A DNA stretch of 53,301 bases from Mesorhizobium sp. (GCF_005063415.1 NZ_SUEG01000023.1:1-53301); one strand, 5' to 3'. Counted from the first letter of the stretch, positions 36,999-48,732 are shown. Program-made: numbers and translations. Notes: generated by a model from the sequence alone, not told the origin.

Positions 36999-37138
36999 GC
37001 GCCGCCCCAGCGGTTCCGCACGGTCCAACATTCTTGGCGCAACTTGGCGCGAAGCCTCCTCTTCCGGTCTGGCGGTCTGACGGCGCTCCCCAAGCTGGCT
37101 AGTCTAAATGATAGGGATTCGGTGCCGACACCACTCCT

Positions 37139-37340
37139 CCCAAAGACGTCGCGGCGAGGTTTGTCTGCAACCCGGCAATCAACACGCCGCCCCGCCGTGG
37201 TAATGAAGACGTCTCTGTCGAGTCCGACGGAATATGATGCGCATGGAACCGCTGGTAGAAAAGGTGACCAGCGACAGGTGGTTCGAAGCCCGCGTCTTGC
37301 CGCAGCTGCACGTTCTACTCTGGGGTAACAAGAGGCTGGT
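37139..37340 (+). pseudogene. Diverged copy of the queE 3' end
   Basis: This stretch repeats queE bases about 35263-35470 with several substitutions and small deletions. The best kept part reads ACCAGCGACAGGTGGTTCGA and then through to GGGGTAACAAGAGG, encoding the queE C-terminus [21 protein letters not shown]. Frames are broken, so it is not expressed as a protein. Confidence 0.85.
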
Positions 37341-37596
37341 GTATACCTTCTCCTAGCTTCGCCGCCAACTACTCGGTTTTCCGAATTGCTCTCTATATTC
37401 TTGAAGACGATGCGTTCGTTAAAGACATGTGCTGCGCACCTGGTGTAAAAGCTGCTCTCATCATGCAGAGGTCAAGCCAGTCGGGCTCATCCGAGGCTAT
37501 GGCCGTGAGCACTGTTCAGTTCGGCAGAGAGGGCGCTTTTGTACACACTTTGCGATCGTGGCGGCCCCGTGGGCAGATCTGCAAGCTGCCGCGACA

Positions 37597-37886
37597 CTAA
37601 CCTCTCGAAGCCCGCCCGCCCGCCTTTCGTGCAGCTTCCTCTGAACAAAACCACCGCTCGCCCTTCAATAGGTTGATGCGTGTCTCCCAGTAAGATTCCT
37701 GTCCAAGAACGTGATAATCTTCTTGCCAGTGTTGTAGCTGATGTTGCCCTTGATGCCGCAGCCTACCGCGGCGGGACCAAACTCAATGGCAAGCAGGCCG
37801 GCTAGGATCGTGCAGCCAGTCGCGAGCCTCGCCCACAACGGGGTCTCACGCGCATGAGGGCGCCGACCATGGGTTCGGCGGTTCAT
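37597..37886 (-). pseudogene. Sunset-domain secreted protein, frameshifted
   Basis: The minus frame from 37886 gives a hydrophobic leader (WARLATGCTILAGLLAIEF) and then CGIKGNISYNTGKKI, the start of a C-terminal sunset domain. One base (a T in the ATTTAT expected after AAGAAG) is missing, so the open frame becomes ITFLDRNLTG and ends at 37665. In the shifted frame the domain continues YHVLGQESYWETRINLLKGE and RWFCSEEAARKAG to a stop at 37597. A single-base deletion or sequencing error. Confidence 0.7.
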
Positions 37887-38244
37887 ACGCGTATAACACG
37901 TGTCTTTCTGAAAAAATCAATGCTCTCGGCTAAGCTACTGAATTATTTGGCTTCCATATAGCGCGTCGGCGGAACCAACTTGTAGACGGGCTATGAAAGG
38001 TTAAGCGCGGATGTCTATCGGCCGCCGGCGTTCCCGCTCTGTAAGCCTGCCTGAACTACCCGCGCCGCGGTCAAGCCCCAGGCTCCTGCTCATCCAGCGA
38101 CCGCCCGATCAATGGCAGGCTGGAAAGACAAGAGCCGATGTCTTCAGATGGTCTCGCCATCAGCTTTGGGCTAACTTCCCCATTCTCCCGCTTCGAGCTC
38201 GACACACGGCGGGTTGGATGGCGCACGACAATCTGTGTCGGCTT
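37887..38244. other. Non-coding stretch upstream of the nifH activator
   Basis: Short frames only; nothing recognisable until the NifA site at 38245. Confidence 0.4.
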
Positions 38245-38260
38245 TGTCGTGTCCGTGACA
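38245..38260 (+). promoter_or_regulatory. NifA upstream activator site for nifH
   Basis: Perfect TGT-N10-ACA (TGTCGTGTCCGTGACA), 91 bases before the -24 element. Confidence 0.85.
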
Positions 38261-38350
38261 GACGCCTGAAAGGCCCGTTCGCGCGTTTTGCCGCCGTCTA
38301 AGCGGCTGGAATTTAATGACAAAGTTTCTTCTGGGATCGGCCGATCACGC

Positions 38351-38365
38351 TGGTACGCTTTTTGC
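38351..38365 (+). promoter_or_regulatory. Sigma-54 promoter of nifHDKENX
   Basis: TGGTACGCTTTTTGC has the -24 GG and -12 TTGC at the right spacing, with 88 bases to the nifH start. Confidence 0.88.
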
Positions 38366-38432
38366 GATGCTTGGTGTGAGGCGGCACGAGCTGCCTATCG
38401 GCACTTGTGTCGCGGGCAGTCGCGATGATTAG

Positions 38433-39347
<915 letters not shown>

Positions 39348-39434
39348 TGACATTAGCGCTGCCATCAATCGGCGCGCCTTGCAGAGAACGGCGCCTATTC
39401 TTTGAGGCGTCACCCAACCTTGAAAGGGGGACTC

Positions 39435-40937
39435 ATGAGCCGGGAATACGAGAATGACGGTGCTCTTCATGCGAAGCTTATCGAAGAGGTGCTGTCGCAT
39501 TATCCCGACAAGGCGGCGAAGCGCCGCAAGAAGCACCTCAACGTCGCAAAGAGCGGCAACGAGGCTGGCGGGGAAAGCGAGGTCCTTTCCGAATGCGACG
39601 TCAAATCGAACATCAAGTCCATTCCCGGGGTGATGACGATTCGCGGCTGTGCATATGCTGGTTCGAAAGGCGTGGTGTGGGGGCCAGTCAAGGATATGGT
39701 CCATATCTCGCACGGCCCGGTCGGCTGCGGCCAATATTCTTGGTCGCAGCGCCGCAACTACTACGTCGGTACAACGGGCGTCGACACGTTCGGGACAATG
39801 CAGTTCACCTCCGATTTCCAGGAGAAGGACATCGTCTTCGGCGGCGACAAGAAGCTGGAACAGATCATTGACGAGATTGAAGTCTTGTTTCCGCTCAACA
39901 ACGGCATCACCGTGCAGTCCGAATGCCCTATCGGCCTGATTGGCGATGACACCGAGGCCGTTTCTCGCAAAAAGACCAAGGAGTATGACAAGACGATCGT
40001 GCCGGTACGCTGCGAGGGCTTCCGCGGCGTCTCGCAGTCGCTTGGCCACCACATCGCCAATGATGCAATCCGGGATTGGGTCTTCGACAAAAAGGATGTC
40101 AAGTTCGAGGCCGGCCCCTACGACGTCAACGTCATCGGCGACTACAATATCGGCGGCGATGCCTGGGCCTCGCGCATACTGCTTGAGGAGATAGGGCTGC
40201 GCGTGGTTGGCAACTGGTCGGGTGACGCCACACTCGCAGAGATCGAGCGCGCCCCGAAGGCTAAGCTCAATCTTATCCACTGCTACCGGTCGATGAATTA
40301 CATCTGTCGGCATATGGAGGAAAAGTATGGCGTCGCCTGGATGGAGTACAATTTCTTCGGTCCCTCCCAGATCGAAGCCTCTCTGCGCAACATAGCCAAG
40401 CATTTTGGGCCGGAAATCGAGGAGAAGACCGAAAAGGTCATTGCCAAGTACAGGCCGCTTGTTGATGCGGTCATCGCCAAGTACCTGTCGCGCCTGGAAG
40501 GAAATACCGTGATGCTCTATGTCGGCGGCCTGCGCCCCCGCCACGTCGTCACGGCCTACGAGGACCTCGGCATGGTCATCGTGGGCACCGGCTATGAATT
40601 CGCCCACAGCGACGACTATCAGCGCACCGGCCACTACGTGAAGAACGGCACGCTGATCTACGATGACGTGACCGGCTATGAGTTGGAGAAATTCATCGAA
40701 GGGATTCGCCCAAATCTGGTCGGCTCGGGAATCAAAGAAAAATACCCGGTGCAGAAGATGGGCATACCGTTCCGCCAGATGCATTCCTGGGATTATTCAG
40801 GCCCGTATCACGGCTACGATGGCTTTGCCATTTTCGCGCGTGATGTGGATCTCGCCATTAACAACCCGGTCTGGGACCTATTCCACGCGCCTTGGAAAAG
40901 AAGCCGGGGCGATGAGCGGGCGATGGCTGCCGAATAA
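39435..40937 (+). CDS. nifD: NifD, nitrogenase MoFe protein alpha chain
   Basis: 500 residues. P-cluster cysteines lie in [19 protein letters not shown] and [11 protein letters not shown]; the FeMo-cofactor ligands are Cys in [10 protein letters not shown] and His in [14 protein letters not shown]. The frame opens 11 codons earlier, but ATG 39435 is preceded by AAAGGGGG at the right distance. It follows nifH by 87 bases. Confidence 0.98.
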   Translation: MSREYENDGALHAKLIEEVLSHYPDKAAKRRKKHLNVAKSGNEAGGESEVLSECDVKSNIKSIPGVMTIRGCAYAGSKGVVWGPVKDMVHISHGPVGCGQYSWSQRRNYYVGTTGVDTFGTMQFTSDFQEKDIVFGGDKKLEQIIDEIEVLFPLNNGITVQSECPIGLIGDDTEAVSRKKTKEYDKTIVPVRCEGFRGVSQSLGHHIANDAIRDWVFDKKDVKFEAGPYDVNVIGDYNIGGDAWASRILLEEIGLRVVGNWSGDATLAEIERAPKAKLNLIHCYRSMNYICRHMEEKYGVAWMEYNFFGPSQIEASLRNIAKHFGPEIEEKTEKVIAKYRPLVDAVIAKYLSRLEGNTVMLYVGGLRPRHVVTAYEDLGMVIVGTGYEFAHSDDYQRTGHYVKNGTLIYDDVTGYELEKFIEGIRPNLVGSGIKEKYPVQKMGIPFRQMHSWDYSGPYHGYDGFAIFARDVDLAINNPVWDLFHAPWKRSRGDERAMAAE

Positions 40938-41066
40938 ACATTTGCTTCAGCCCCATTCTCCCACTGAGACGGTGAACTCCCGCGGCCTCTGATCCGCCGG
41001 AGCCTGGAACGTCTTGACGTCCTGAGCTGCCGTCCCGCGCAGCCAGATGCAAAAGAGGTAATCATC

Positions 41067-42608
41067 ATGCCGCAGTCGGCTGAAAAAATTCTCGATCACG
41101 CTCCCCTGTTCCGCGAGCCGGAATACAGAAAGATGCTCGCTGAGAAGAAGCTAAACTTCGAATGTCCGCACCCCGATGAAATCGTTTCCGATCAGCGCGA
41201 TTTCACCCAGACGTGGGAATACCGCGAAAAGAACCTCGCCCGCAAAGCGCTTGTCGTGAACCCGGCCAAGGCCTGCCAGCCGCTGGGTGCGGTATTCGCT
41301 GCCGCCGGCTTCGAGCGAACCATGTCCTTCGTCCACGGCAGCCAAGGTTGCGTCGCCTATTACCGCTCGCACCTGTCGCGCCATTTCAAGGAGCCTGCCG
41401 CGGCGGTCTCCTCCTCAATGACCGAGGATGCGGCGGTGTTTGGCGGCCTGAAGAACATGGTCGACGGGCTCGCCAACACCTACCAGCTCTACGACCCCAA
41501 GATGATTGCCGTGTCGACGACCTGTATGGCAGAGGTCATTGGCGACGACCTGCACAGCTTCATCCAGAACGCCAAGGACGAAGATTCAGTCCCGCGCGAC
41601 TTCGACGTGCCCTTTGCCCACACCCCGGCCTTCGTTGGCAGTCATGTCGACGGCTATGACAACATGGTCAAAGGCATTTTGGAGCACTTCTGGAAAGGTC
41701 AGGAGCGTACGCAAATCGAAGGAACCATCAACATCATTCCGGGCTTCGACGGCTTCTGCGTCGGCAACAACCGGGAGCTCAAGCGCCTGCTCGATGTAAT
41801 GGGCGTGTCCTATACATTGATCCAGGATGCCTCTGACCAGTTCGATACGCCTTCGGACGGTGAATACCGCATGTATGACGGGGGCACGAAGATCAACGAG
41901 GTGAAGAAGGCCCTCAACGCCGAGGCAACGCTTTCGCTGCAGCATCACAACACCCGAAAGACACTGGGCTATTGCGAGGAGGTCGGGCAGGCGACGGCCT
42001 CGTTCCACTATCCGCTCGGCGTTCAGGCGACGGACGAATTCCTGATGGAGGTCGCGGCGATTTCCGGCAAGGAGATTCCCGAGGCAATTCGCCTCGAGCG
42101 CGGCCGACTGGTAGACGCCATGGCGGACAGCCAATCCTGGTTGCATGGTAAGAAATACGCCATCTACGGTGATCCCGACTTCGTTCACGCAATGGCCCGC
42201 TTTGTCATGGAGACCGGCGGCGAGCCAACCCATTGCCTCGCCACCAATGGCACCTCGGCATGGGAAGCCGATTTGAAGAAGCTGCTAGCATCCTCGCCTT
42301 TCGGCAAGGCTGCCCAGGTTTGGGCGGGCAAGGACCTGTGGGCGCTGCGCTCACTGCTCTTTACCGAGCCGGTGGACCTTTTGATCGGCAATTCCTACGG
42401 CAAGTACCTGGAGCGCGACACCGGAACACCGCTGATCCGGCTGATGTTTCCGATCTTCGATCGGCACCATCATCACCGCTTTGCGCTCTTTGGCTACCAG
42501 GGAGCGTTGCGCGTGCTGACGACGATCCTCGACAAGATCTTCGACAAACTCGATCGCGAGACGAGCGAGACGGGTGTGACGGATTATTCCTATGACCTCA
42601 CGCGCTAA
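41067..42608 (+). CDS. nifK: NifK, nitrogenase MoFe protein beta chain
   Basis: 513 residues. P-cluster cysteines in [18 protein letters not shown] and [12 protein letters not shown]. It forms the alpha2-beta2 MoFe protein with NifD. AAAGAGG precedes the ATG. The C-terminus [18 protein letters not shown] is normal for the family. Confidence 0.98.
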   Translation: MPQSAEKILDHAPLFREPEYRKMLAEKKLNFECPHPDEIVSDQRDFTQTWEYREKNLARKALVVNPAKACQPLGAVFAAAGFERTMSFVHGSQGCVAYYRSHLSRHFKEPAAAVSSSMTEDAAVFGGLKNMVDGLANTYQLYDPKMIAVSTTCMAEVIGDDLHSFIQNAKDEDSVPRDFDVPFAHTPAFVGSHVDGYDNMVKGILEHFWKGQERTQIEGTINIIPGFDGFCVGNNRELKRLLDVMGVSYTLIQDASDQFDTPSDGEYRMYDGGTKINEVKKALNAEATLSLQHHNTRKTLGYCEEVGQATASFHYPLGVQATDEFLMEVAAISGKEIPEAIRLERGRLVDAMADSQSWLHGKKYAIYGDPDFVHAMARFVMETGGEPTHCLATNGTSAWEADLKKLLASSPFGKAAQVWAGKDLWALRSLLFTEPVDLLIGNSYGKYLERDTGTPLIRLMFPIFDRHHHHRFALFGYQGALRVLTTILDKIFDKLDRETSETGVTDYSYDLTR

Positions 42609-42669
42609 GAGCCGTGGCCGGCTTTTCGCCGAGGCCATTCCTTGCCCAATGGACTGGGGAGGCTGAGCA

Positions 42670-44145
42670 ATGTCCTCCCTCAGCGCCAAAATCAAGGACG
42701 CCTTCGATGAGCCCGCCTGCGATAAGAACCGTGGCAAAGATGCCAAGGCGCGCAAGGAGGGCTGCTCGAAGTCGCTGACACCAGGGGCGGCAGCCGGCGG
42801 CTGCGCCTTTGACGGAGCCAAGATCGTCCTGCAGCCGATCACCGACGTTGCGCATCTGGTCCATGCGCCGCTCGCCTGCGAGGGCAATTCTTGGGACAAC
42901 CGTGGTGCGGTTTCGTCAGGGCCGACCTTGTGGCGGACAAGCTTCACGACCGACCTCACCGAACTCGACCTTGTGATGGGGCAGGGCGAGCGGAAACTCT
43001 TCAAGGCGATCCGCGAGATCAAGCACACATACGCGCCGCCGGCGATCTTCGTCTACTCGACTTGCGTAACGGCGCTGATCGGTGACGACATCGAGGCCGT
43101 GTGCAAACGCGCCACGGAAAAGTTCGGTTTGGCCGTGGTGCCGATCAATGCGCCTGGCCTGGCAGGCTCCAAGAACCTCGGCAATAAGCTCGCCGCCGAG
43201 GCGTTGCTCGATCATGTCATCGGCACGGTCGAACCCGACGACCCCGGACCCTACGACATCAACATCCTTGGCGAATTCAACCTCTCGGGCGAATTCTGGC
43301 TTGTAAAGCCGCTCCTCGATCGGCTCGGGATCCGGGTGCGCGCCTGCATTCCCGGCGATGCGCGTTACCGCGACATTGCTTCCGCGCACCGCGCCCGGGC
43401 GGCAATGATGGTGTGCTCGACCGCGCTGATCAGTCTTGCCCGCAAGATGGAGGAGCGCTGGGACATCCCGTTCTTCGAGGGCTCCTTCTATGGCATCTCC
43501 GACACATCGCAAGCTCTTCGAAACCTTGTCAGGCTGCTGGTGAGGAAGGGCGCCGATCCGGAGATCCTCGAGCGCACAGAGACGCTGATCGCGCAGCAGG
43601 AGGCGATCGCGTGGAAGAAACTCGAATCCTACCGGCAAAGGCTCCAAGGCAAGCGCGTGCTGCTCAACACAGGCGGTGTGAAGTCCTGGTCGGTTGTCCA
43701 TGCGCTGATGGAGATCGGAATCGAGATCGTCGGCACCTCGATCAAGAAATCTACGGTGCAGGACAAGGAGCGCATCAAACAAGTTCTCAAGCACGACAAG
43801 CACATGTTCGAATCCATGGCTGCGAGCGAGCTGTACGCCATGCTCTCTGAACACAGGGCCGATATCATGCTGTCGGGCGGTCGCACGCAATTCATTGCGC
43901 TCAAGGCCAAGACGCCCTGGCTCGATATCAACCAGGAGCGCCAGCATCCTTATGCCGGCTATGACGGCATGGTGGAACTCGTACGCCAGATCGACCTCGC
44001 CATTCACAATCCGATCTGGTCTCAGGTGCGCCAGCCGGCCCCGTGGGATTGCCAGCCTGAGCTGATAGGCGAATTGCCGTGCACGAGGAACGAGACCGCG
44101 TACCTGTTTGATGAATTCGCCTGCGCGACGGCACACGAGTGTTGA
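42670..44145 (+). CDS. nifE: NifE, FeMo-cofactor scaffold alpha subunit
   Basis: 491 residues, paralogue of NifD that forms the NifEN scaffold where FeMo-cofactor is finished. CSKSLTPGAAAGGCAFDGAKI, HAPLACEGNSWDNRG and YSTCVTALIGDDIEAVC hold the cluster cysteines. It follows nifK by 61 bases and precedes nifN closely. Confidence 0.97.
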   Translation: MSSLSAKIKDAFDEPACDKNRGKDAKARKEGCSKSLTPGAAAGGCAFDGAKIVLQPITDVAHLVHAPLACEGNSWDNRGAVSSGPTLWRTSFTTDLTELDLVMGQGERKLFKAIREIKHTYAPPAIFVYSTCVTALIGDDIEAVCKRATEKFGLAVVPINAPGLAGSKNLGNKLAAEALLDHVIGTVEPDDPGPYDINILGEFNLSGEFWLVKPLLDRLGIRVRACIPGDARYRDIASAHRARAAMMVCSTALISLARKMEERWDIPFFEGSFYGISDTSQALRNLVRLLVRKGADPEILERTETLIAQQEAIAWKKLESYRQRLQGKRVLLNTGGVKSWSVVHALMEIGIEIVGTSIKKSTVQDKERIKQVLKHDKHMFESMAASELYAMLSEHRADIMLSGGRTQFIALKAKTPWLDINQERQHPYAGYDGMVELVRQIDLAIHNPIWSQVRQPAPWDCQPELIGELPCTRNETAYLFDEFACATAHEC

Positions 44146-44153
44146 GGCGACCG

Positions 44154-45506
44154 ATGGCCCGCATCCTTCCCCAGAGCAAATCGGCGGCAGTCAACCCGCT
44201 GAAGTCGTCGCAGCCGCTGGGTGCCGCCTTTGCCTTTCTTGGCGTCGACGGTGCGATGCCGCTGTTCCACGGCAGCCAAGGCTGCACAAGCTTTGCGCTC
44301 GTTCTCTTCGTGCGGCACTTCAAAGAAGCGATTCCCTTGCAGACTACGGCGATGGATGAGGTGGCGACCATCCTCGGCGCAGCCGACCATCTGGAAGAGG
44401 CGATCCTCAACCTCAAGAACCGCACGAAGCCAACGCTGATCGGGGTGTGCACGACCGCGCTGGTGGAGACGCGTGGCGAAGATTGCGCGGGTGATATTGC
44501 CAACATCATGCGGAAGCACACGCAACAGCTTGCGGGTACGGAGGTCGTGCTGGCCAACACGCCGGATTTTGACGGCGCGATCGAAGAGGGCTGGGCCAAG
44601 GCAGTCACCGCAATGATCGAAGGGATTACGCGCTCGGGCGAACGGGCGCGGCACCCGAAGAAGATCGCAATCCTGCCCGGATGCAACCTCTCTATCGCCG
44701 ACATCGAGCATATGCGGGACATGGTTGAAAGCTTTGGGCTCAAGCCGGTTATTCTGCCCGACATTTCAGGCTCGCTCGACGGTACGGTTCCTGACCGCTG
44801 GGTAGCGACCACATACGGCGGCACCAGCGTCGAAGACATTCGCGAGTTGGGTACGGCCATGCGATGCATCGCCATCGGTGAGCACATGCGCCGCCCGGCG
44901 AAAGCGCTGCTCGGGTTGACCGGCGTGCCTTACGTGTTGTTCCAGTCACTGACTGGGCTGCAGGACACGGACCGCTTCGTGTCGCTGCTGTCTTCGATTT
45001 CGGGCGCGGCGGTACCGGCCCGCGTGCGCCGGCGCCGGGCGCAATTGCAGGACGCGATGCTCGACGGACATTTCCATTTCGGCGGCAAGAAAATTGCCAT
45101 CGCTGCCGAACCAGACCAGCTGTTCCAACTTGCAACCTTCTTTGCTGGTCTCGGCTCCGAGATAGCCGCGGCCGTCACAACGACCGACAGGTCTAAAATT
45201 CTCAAGAAAGTCCCGGCCGTTTCGGTTCAGATCGGCGATCTCGGCGATCTGGAAAGTCTTGCCGTCGGTGCTGACCTGCTTGTCACGCATTCGCACGGGC
45301 GCCAAGCATCGGAGCGGCTCGGAATTCCGCTCATGCGCATCGGGTTCCCGGTCTTCGATCGACTAGGCAGCCAGCACAAGCTCGCAATTCTCTATCAGGG
45401 CACCCGCGACATGATCTTCGAGGTCGCCAACATCTTCCAGGCCAACCAACACGCGCCCACTCCTGAGGCGCTTGATCCACTCCGTAATCGAGAAATATCA
45501 CGATGA
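44154..45506 (+). CDS. nifN: NifN, FeMo-cofactor scaffold beta subunit
   Basis: 450 residues, partner of NifE. LKSSQPLGAAFAFLG and FHGSQGCTSFALVLFVRHF hold the conserved parts, though the first cysteine of the NifK-type KACQP is replaced by SSQP as is usual in NifN. ATG 44154 is chosen over GTG 44139 because GAGGCG lies just upstream and family start MARI fits. It ends in a four-base overlap with nifX. Confidence 0.96.
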   Translation: MARILPQSKSAAVNPLKSSQPLGAAFAFLGVDGAMPLFHGSQGCTSFALVLFVRHFKEAIPLQTTAMDEVATILGAADHLEEAILNLKNRTKPTLIGVCTTALVETRGEDCAGDIANIMRKHTQQLAGTEVVLANTPDFDGAIEEGWAKAVTAMIEGITRSGERARHPKKIAILPGCNLSIADIEHMRDMVESFGLKPVILPDISGSLDGTVPDRWVATTYGGTSVEDIRELGTAMRCIAIGEHMRRPAKALLGLTGVPYVLFQSLTGLQDTDRFVSLLSSISGAAVPARVRRRRAQLQDAMLDGHFHFGGKKIAIAAEPDQLFQLATFFAGLGSEIAAAVTTTDRSKILKKVPAVSVQIGDLGDLESLAVGADLLVTHSHGRQASERLGIPLMRIGFPVFDRLGSQHKLAILYQGTRDMIFEVANIFQANQHAPTPEALDPLRNREISR

Positions 45507-46000
45507 ACGCTGTTCGCCGCCTCTCGCTGGTCAGTAATGAGGTTTTCGCCCCGATGCCTGAACGACGTAAGGGCGCATTGCGCGTTGCGATCGCCACTCA
45601 GGACATGCAGAACCTCAATGCCCATTTTGGGTCGGCCAGGCGCTTTGCTGTCTACGACGTGACGCGCGAGGAATGGAATCTCGTCGAAGCCGTGGCCTTC
45701 GATGACGTGTCCGATGAAAGCGGGGAGCATCGGGCCGAGCGCGATGATCGCATCACGCCAAAGGTGGATGCGCTCAACGGCTGTCAGATCCTGTTTTGTC
45801 TGGCAATTGGCGGCCCTTCGGCAGCCAAGCTTGTCGCGGCAAAAATCCACCCGATCAAAGTGGCGGAGCCCCAATCGATCCCACAGGTGCTCTTGCGCAC
45901 GCAGATGATGCTCAGGACGTGTCCTCCGCCTTGGCTGCGCAAGGTGCTGGCGCGAGCGGGCATTGCCGAAAAGAAACCGTCCTTCGAGGACGAGGACTGA
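45503..46000 (+). CDS. nifX: NifX, FeMo-cofactor precursor carrier
   Basis: 165 residues; NifX binds NifB-co and related precursors. [27 protein letters not shown] and [23 protein letters not shown] define the family, and the end [19 protein letters not shown] is typical. Overlaps nifN by four bases. A decayed second copy seems to lie at 52310-52544. Confidence 0.95.
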   Translation: MNAVRRLSLVSNEVFAPMPERRKGALRVAIATQDMQNLNAHFGSARRFAVYDVTREEWNLVEAVAFDDVSDESGEHRAERDDRITPKVDALNGCQILFCLAIGGPSAAKLVAAKIHPIKVAEPQSIPQVLLRTQMMLRTCPPPWLRKVLARAGIAEKKPSFEDED

Positions 46001-46016
46001 AAAGAGGAGGACGCCA

Positions 46017-46496
46017 ATGCCTGACCCCGCAATCCCCCCAGCTGTCGCCGAAGACGAGGCGGCTCTTTGCACCCCGTTCGTCAAATGCCTCGTGCGGCTG
46101 ATCCGTTCTCAGGATTCCTATGGCTCGTGGGAACGCAAAGCGGACGCTGAGCTGCTGGGCGACTTCATCATTACCAAGGAACAGCGCCGAGGGATCCCAA
46201 TCATCGGAGATCCCGATCCCGACGTGCTGTGGAGGCTCGACAAGTACTACGCCGCCATCGGGCTTGCGATCGAGGAGCGCTGCGGCCTTATGGCATCGCC
46301 GATGATCCAGGTGAGCCATGAGGGTTTTGGTCGGGTGCTTTTCACGACCGGACGGCTGGTCGTTTTGTCCAAAACGCTGCGCGATGTCCACCGGTTTGGC
46401 TTCGAGACGCTCCTGAAGCTCGCCACGGCCGGTACGAAGCTGGTCGACGATGCGATTTCAGTCATCGAAACCTTTCCCCACGTGGCGCTGGCATGA
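46017..46496 (+). CDS. NifX-associated protein (DUF269)
   Basis: 159-residue DUF269 protein, found next to nifX in most nif clusters; its function in cofactor assembly is not settled. Core segments: [58 protein letters not shown] and [26 protein letters not shown]. Start after AAAGAGGAGG. A shorter paralogue lies at 52547. Confidence 0.92.
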   Translation: MPDPAIPPAVAEDEAALCTPFVKCLVRLIRSQDSYGSWERKADAELLGDFIITKEQRRGIPIIGDPDPDVLWRLDKYYAAIGLAIEERCGLMASPMIQVSHEGFGRVLFTTGRLVVLSKTLRDVHRFGFETLLKLATAGTKLVDDAISVIETFPHVALA

Positions 46497-46603
46497 TGGG
46501 CGCGATTTTCGAGAAAGGCCATCATGACGGACCCGAGAAACTATGTTGGCCAGTCCCCTCGATCCAGGGACTCGAGGCCGACCAGGTTGTTGGGGTATCG
46601 CCG

Positions 46604-47308
46604 ATGAAGAAGCCGCTGGTCCTGATCTGCTCGCAAGATGCCGAGTTCTATCTGCTCTACAGCCACATACTGGAGGTTGACGGTTTCAGCAGTGAGACGG
46701 CAGACGGCGCGAAGGCTGCGCTGGCCTTGGCCGAACAACGGGAGCTTCAGGCCGTAGTGCTGGATTGCGACCCAGCCAGCATAAACGGGTCCGCAATTTG
46801 CGCCCACCTCAAGCGGGAACCGCGCACCACCGACCTGCCTATCATCGCCCTGATCGCGCCTGGCGCCGAGCACCAGCACCTCGATCTCTTGAAGGCAGGC
46901 GTTGAGAGCTTTGTGCGGCCGGTGGCTCCGGCCAAGCTGCTCGACTGCCTGCGGGCGAGGCTCGGGCTGACCAAGCGTGGTCCGAACGGGGTTGAAAACG
47001 ACAGTTGGATTTGTTGTGGAGGCCTGGAGATGAAGCTCGATGCCCATCGGGTTCGCGGTAATGGCCACGACATCCATCTCGGACGGATCGATTTCAACGT
47101 GCTGCGGCTTATGATTGAGGCCCCCGGCAAGGTCTTCAGCCGGGACGAGCTTATCGGGGCGGCCTGGCTGCCCAACATTCATGTCGGTGCACGCACCGTC
47201 GATGTCCATATCAGCCGAATCAGGAGGGCGCTGAAAACGGCCTTGCCCGGCAGCGTCATTCGAACCGTCAGGTCGGCCGGCTACTCGCTCGAGAAGCCGG
47301 ACGACTGA
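46604..47308 (+). CDS. OmpR/PhoB-type response regulator with degenerate receiver
   Basis: 234-residue two-domain regulator. The receiver (1-120) keeps the phospho-acceptor Asp (residue 54, VVLDCDP) but lacks the N-terminal acidic pair (CS at 9-10), has Ile instead of Thr/Ser at the switch position (ALIAPG) and Arg instead of Lys (FVRPVAP, 105). The C-terminal winged helix (about 135-230) is normal: GRIDFNVLRLMIEAPGKVFSRDEL and VGARTVDVHISRIRRAL..IRTVRSAGYSLE. The frame also opens at 46493 in a four-base overlap with the DUF269 gene, adding 37 unrelated residues; I prefer 46604. No partner kinase is present. Target genes unknown. Confidence 0.85.
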   Translation: MKKPLVLICSQDAEFYLLYSHILEVDGFSSETADGAKAALALAEQRELQAVVLDCDPASINGSAICAHLKREPRTTDLPIIALIAPGAEHQHLDLLKAGVESFVRPVAPAKLLDCLRARLGLTKRGPNGVENDSWICCGGLEMKLDAHRVRGNGHDIHLGRIDFNVLRLMIEAPGKVFSRDELIGAAWLPNIHVGARTVDVHISRIRRALKTALPGSVIRTVRSAGYSLEKPDD

Positions 47309-47329
47309 AATCGGTGATCGAACGTGGTG

Positions 47330-47355
47330 CCGCTCTCTCTTCCTCCTGAGAGCGG
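47330..47355. terminator. Hairpin after the response-regulator gene
   Basis: CCGCTCTC and GAGAGCGG form an 8-base stem with a 10-base loop, 22 bases past the stop codon. There is no T-run, so it is only a possible terminator or RNA-stability element. Confidence 0.35.
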
Positions 47356-47403
47356 TGTTGCCGCTTTGAGGCGCTCCTAACGAAGACCAGGAGAAGCAGG
47401 CAA

Positions 47404-48276
47404 ATGGAATTTAAAAGCATATTCAGTGTGACGGGTGCTGATCATTCTGATGAGGACCTCACAACAGCTGCCGGACTGTGTGCCGAGGTCGGCGCGCACC
47501 TATCGGTACTCATTATACCGCCTCCATTGCTCTTGATGTCGTCTCCGCCCCCCGAATGGAATACAGGACGTGCACAGGCAATTGCAGTACCGAACTATCG
47601 ATTTCAGCAAATCGAGAAATTTTCACAGGACGTGACCAGAATGGAAAGACGGTCCGCGGATATCCTCAAAAGGCTGAAAGCTATGTCGCTTTCCTGTGAC
47701 GTTGACACCGACTATTGCGATCCGGCTAGCCTCGGTGAAGTGGCACGACAGCGGGCGCTCTGCGCTGACCTGACGATCGTTGGAGGAGACCTCCTCAACG
47801 ATGAGACTCTCGGACCTCCTGTTGTCAACGGCTGCTTGTTCGATAGCGGAAAGCCGGTGCTCATCGTGCCGAAGGGCGTTAAGGCGACGCTGTCGCCTCG
47901 ACGCGTGCTGGTCGGCTGGGATTCGCGTGTAGAGGCCTCGCGTGCGGTTCGGGAAGCTCTTAGTATCCTATCCGCTGCCAGGGAAGTCTGTGTCGCTATG
48001 GTCGATCCAAAGGCGCAAAACAACGGGAAAGGCGCGCAGTCCGGAGCTGACATCGCTGCCTATCTTACTCGGCACGGTGCTCGGGTCTCCGTTGACCTGC
48101 TTAAGAGCGCCGGCAACTCGGCGGGCACAGTGCTGACCCAGCACGCGAACGACATCTGTGCTGACATGATGGTCATGGGTGCTTATGGCAGCCGTGGGCT
48201 GCGTGAGCGGATTTTCGGCGGTCCGCCGAGCTGGAGCTTTGGGAAGACCACATTGCCGCTGTTTTTGGCTCGCTGA
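47404..48276 (+). CDS. Tandem universal stress protein (UspA family)
   Basis: 290 residues with two Usp-like halves. The C-terminal half is well kept: RRVLVGWDSRVEASRAVREAL, then ADMMVMGAYGSRGLRERIFGG, the ATP-binding end of the fold; the N-terminal half (ADLTIVGG, PVLIVPKG) is more diverged. Start after CAGGAGAAGCAGG. Such proteins respond to starvation and low oxygen; a role in bacteroids is plausible only by context. Confidence 0.85.
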   Translation: MEFKSIFSVTGADHSDEDLTTAAGLCAEVGAHLSVLIIPPPLLLMSSPPPEWNTGRAQAIAVPNYRFQQIEKFSQDVTRMERRSADILKRLKAMSLSCDVDTDYCDPASLGEVARQRALCADLTIVGGDLLNDETLGPPVVNGCLFDSGKPVLIVPKGVKATLSPRRVLVGWDSRVEASRAVREALSILSAAREVCVAMVDPKAQNNGKGAQSGADIAAYLTRHGARVSVDLLKSAGNSAGTVLTQHANDICADMMVMGAYGSRGLRERIFGGPPSWSFGKTTLPLFLAR

Positions 48277-48674
48277 TCAGCTCCGTAGGAACACCGATCA
48301 GGTCGTAGGACCGCCAACCAGTCCGAAGTCGTCGTCGGTTACCGGTCGGATTGCGGAGACATGGCTGGATCCGCGAACATCTTGCGACGCTTGTCAGAGC
48401 CAAACCGGACGCCTCGACTGCTTCACGACGCTCTTGTGAACCAACTCGTGCGAGATCGTCCGCAACGGGCAGTAAAGACGAACGGCTGCAGCAGACCGCA
48501 GCCAAGCCACAGGGCGGGTGTACCAGGAGACCCCGCCTCGTGCGCGAACCCTGTTGGAAGGCCCCTTATCAGTACCCGGACGCGCGTCAAATCGGCGGCT
48601 GTCCCTGTCAGCCTGCGGTGTGCAAGGGCCGCTGCCGCGGAGCTTCCCCTGCCCGATCGTCGGGCGTGCGACAA
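48277..48674. other. Spacer downstream of the stress-protein gene
   Basis: Overlapping short frames without family features. No gene can be supported. Confidence 0.4.
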
Positions 48675-48690
48675 TGTCGGATTCCAGACG
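48675..48690 (+). promoter_or_regulatory. Imperfect NifA site before the N-monooxygenase
   Basis: TGT-N10-ACG, one base away from the consensus, 58 bases before a -24/-12 motif. Confidence 0.35.
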
Positions 48691-48732
48691 AGCTGGAACT
48701 GCGCGAACTCGTTGGTTTGACAGGTCTTTATC

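Noticed and set aside
42916..44136. 406-codon minus-strand frame
   Set aside because: Antisense to nifE; no recognisable domains.
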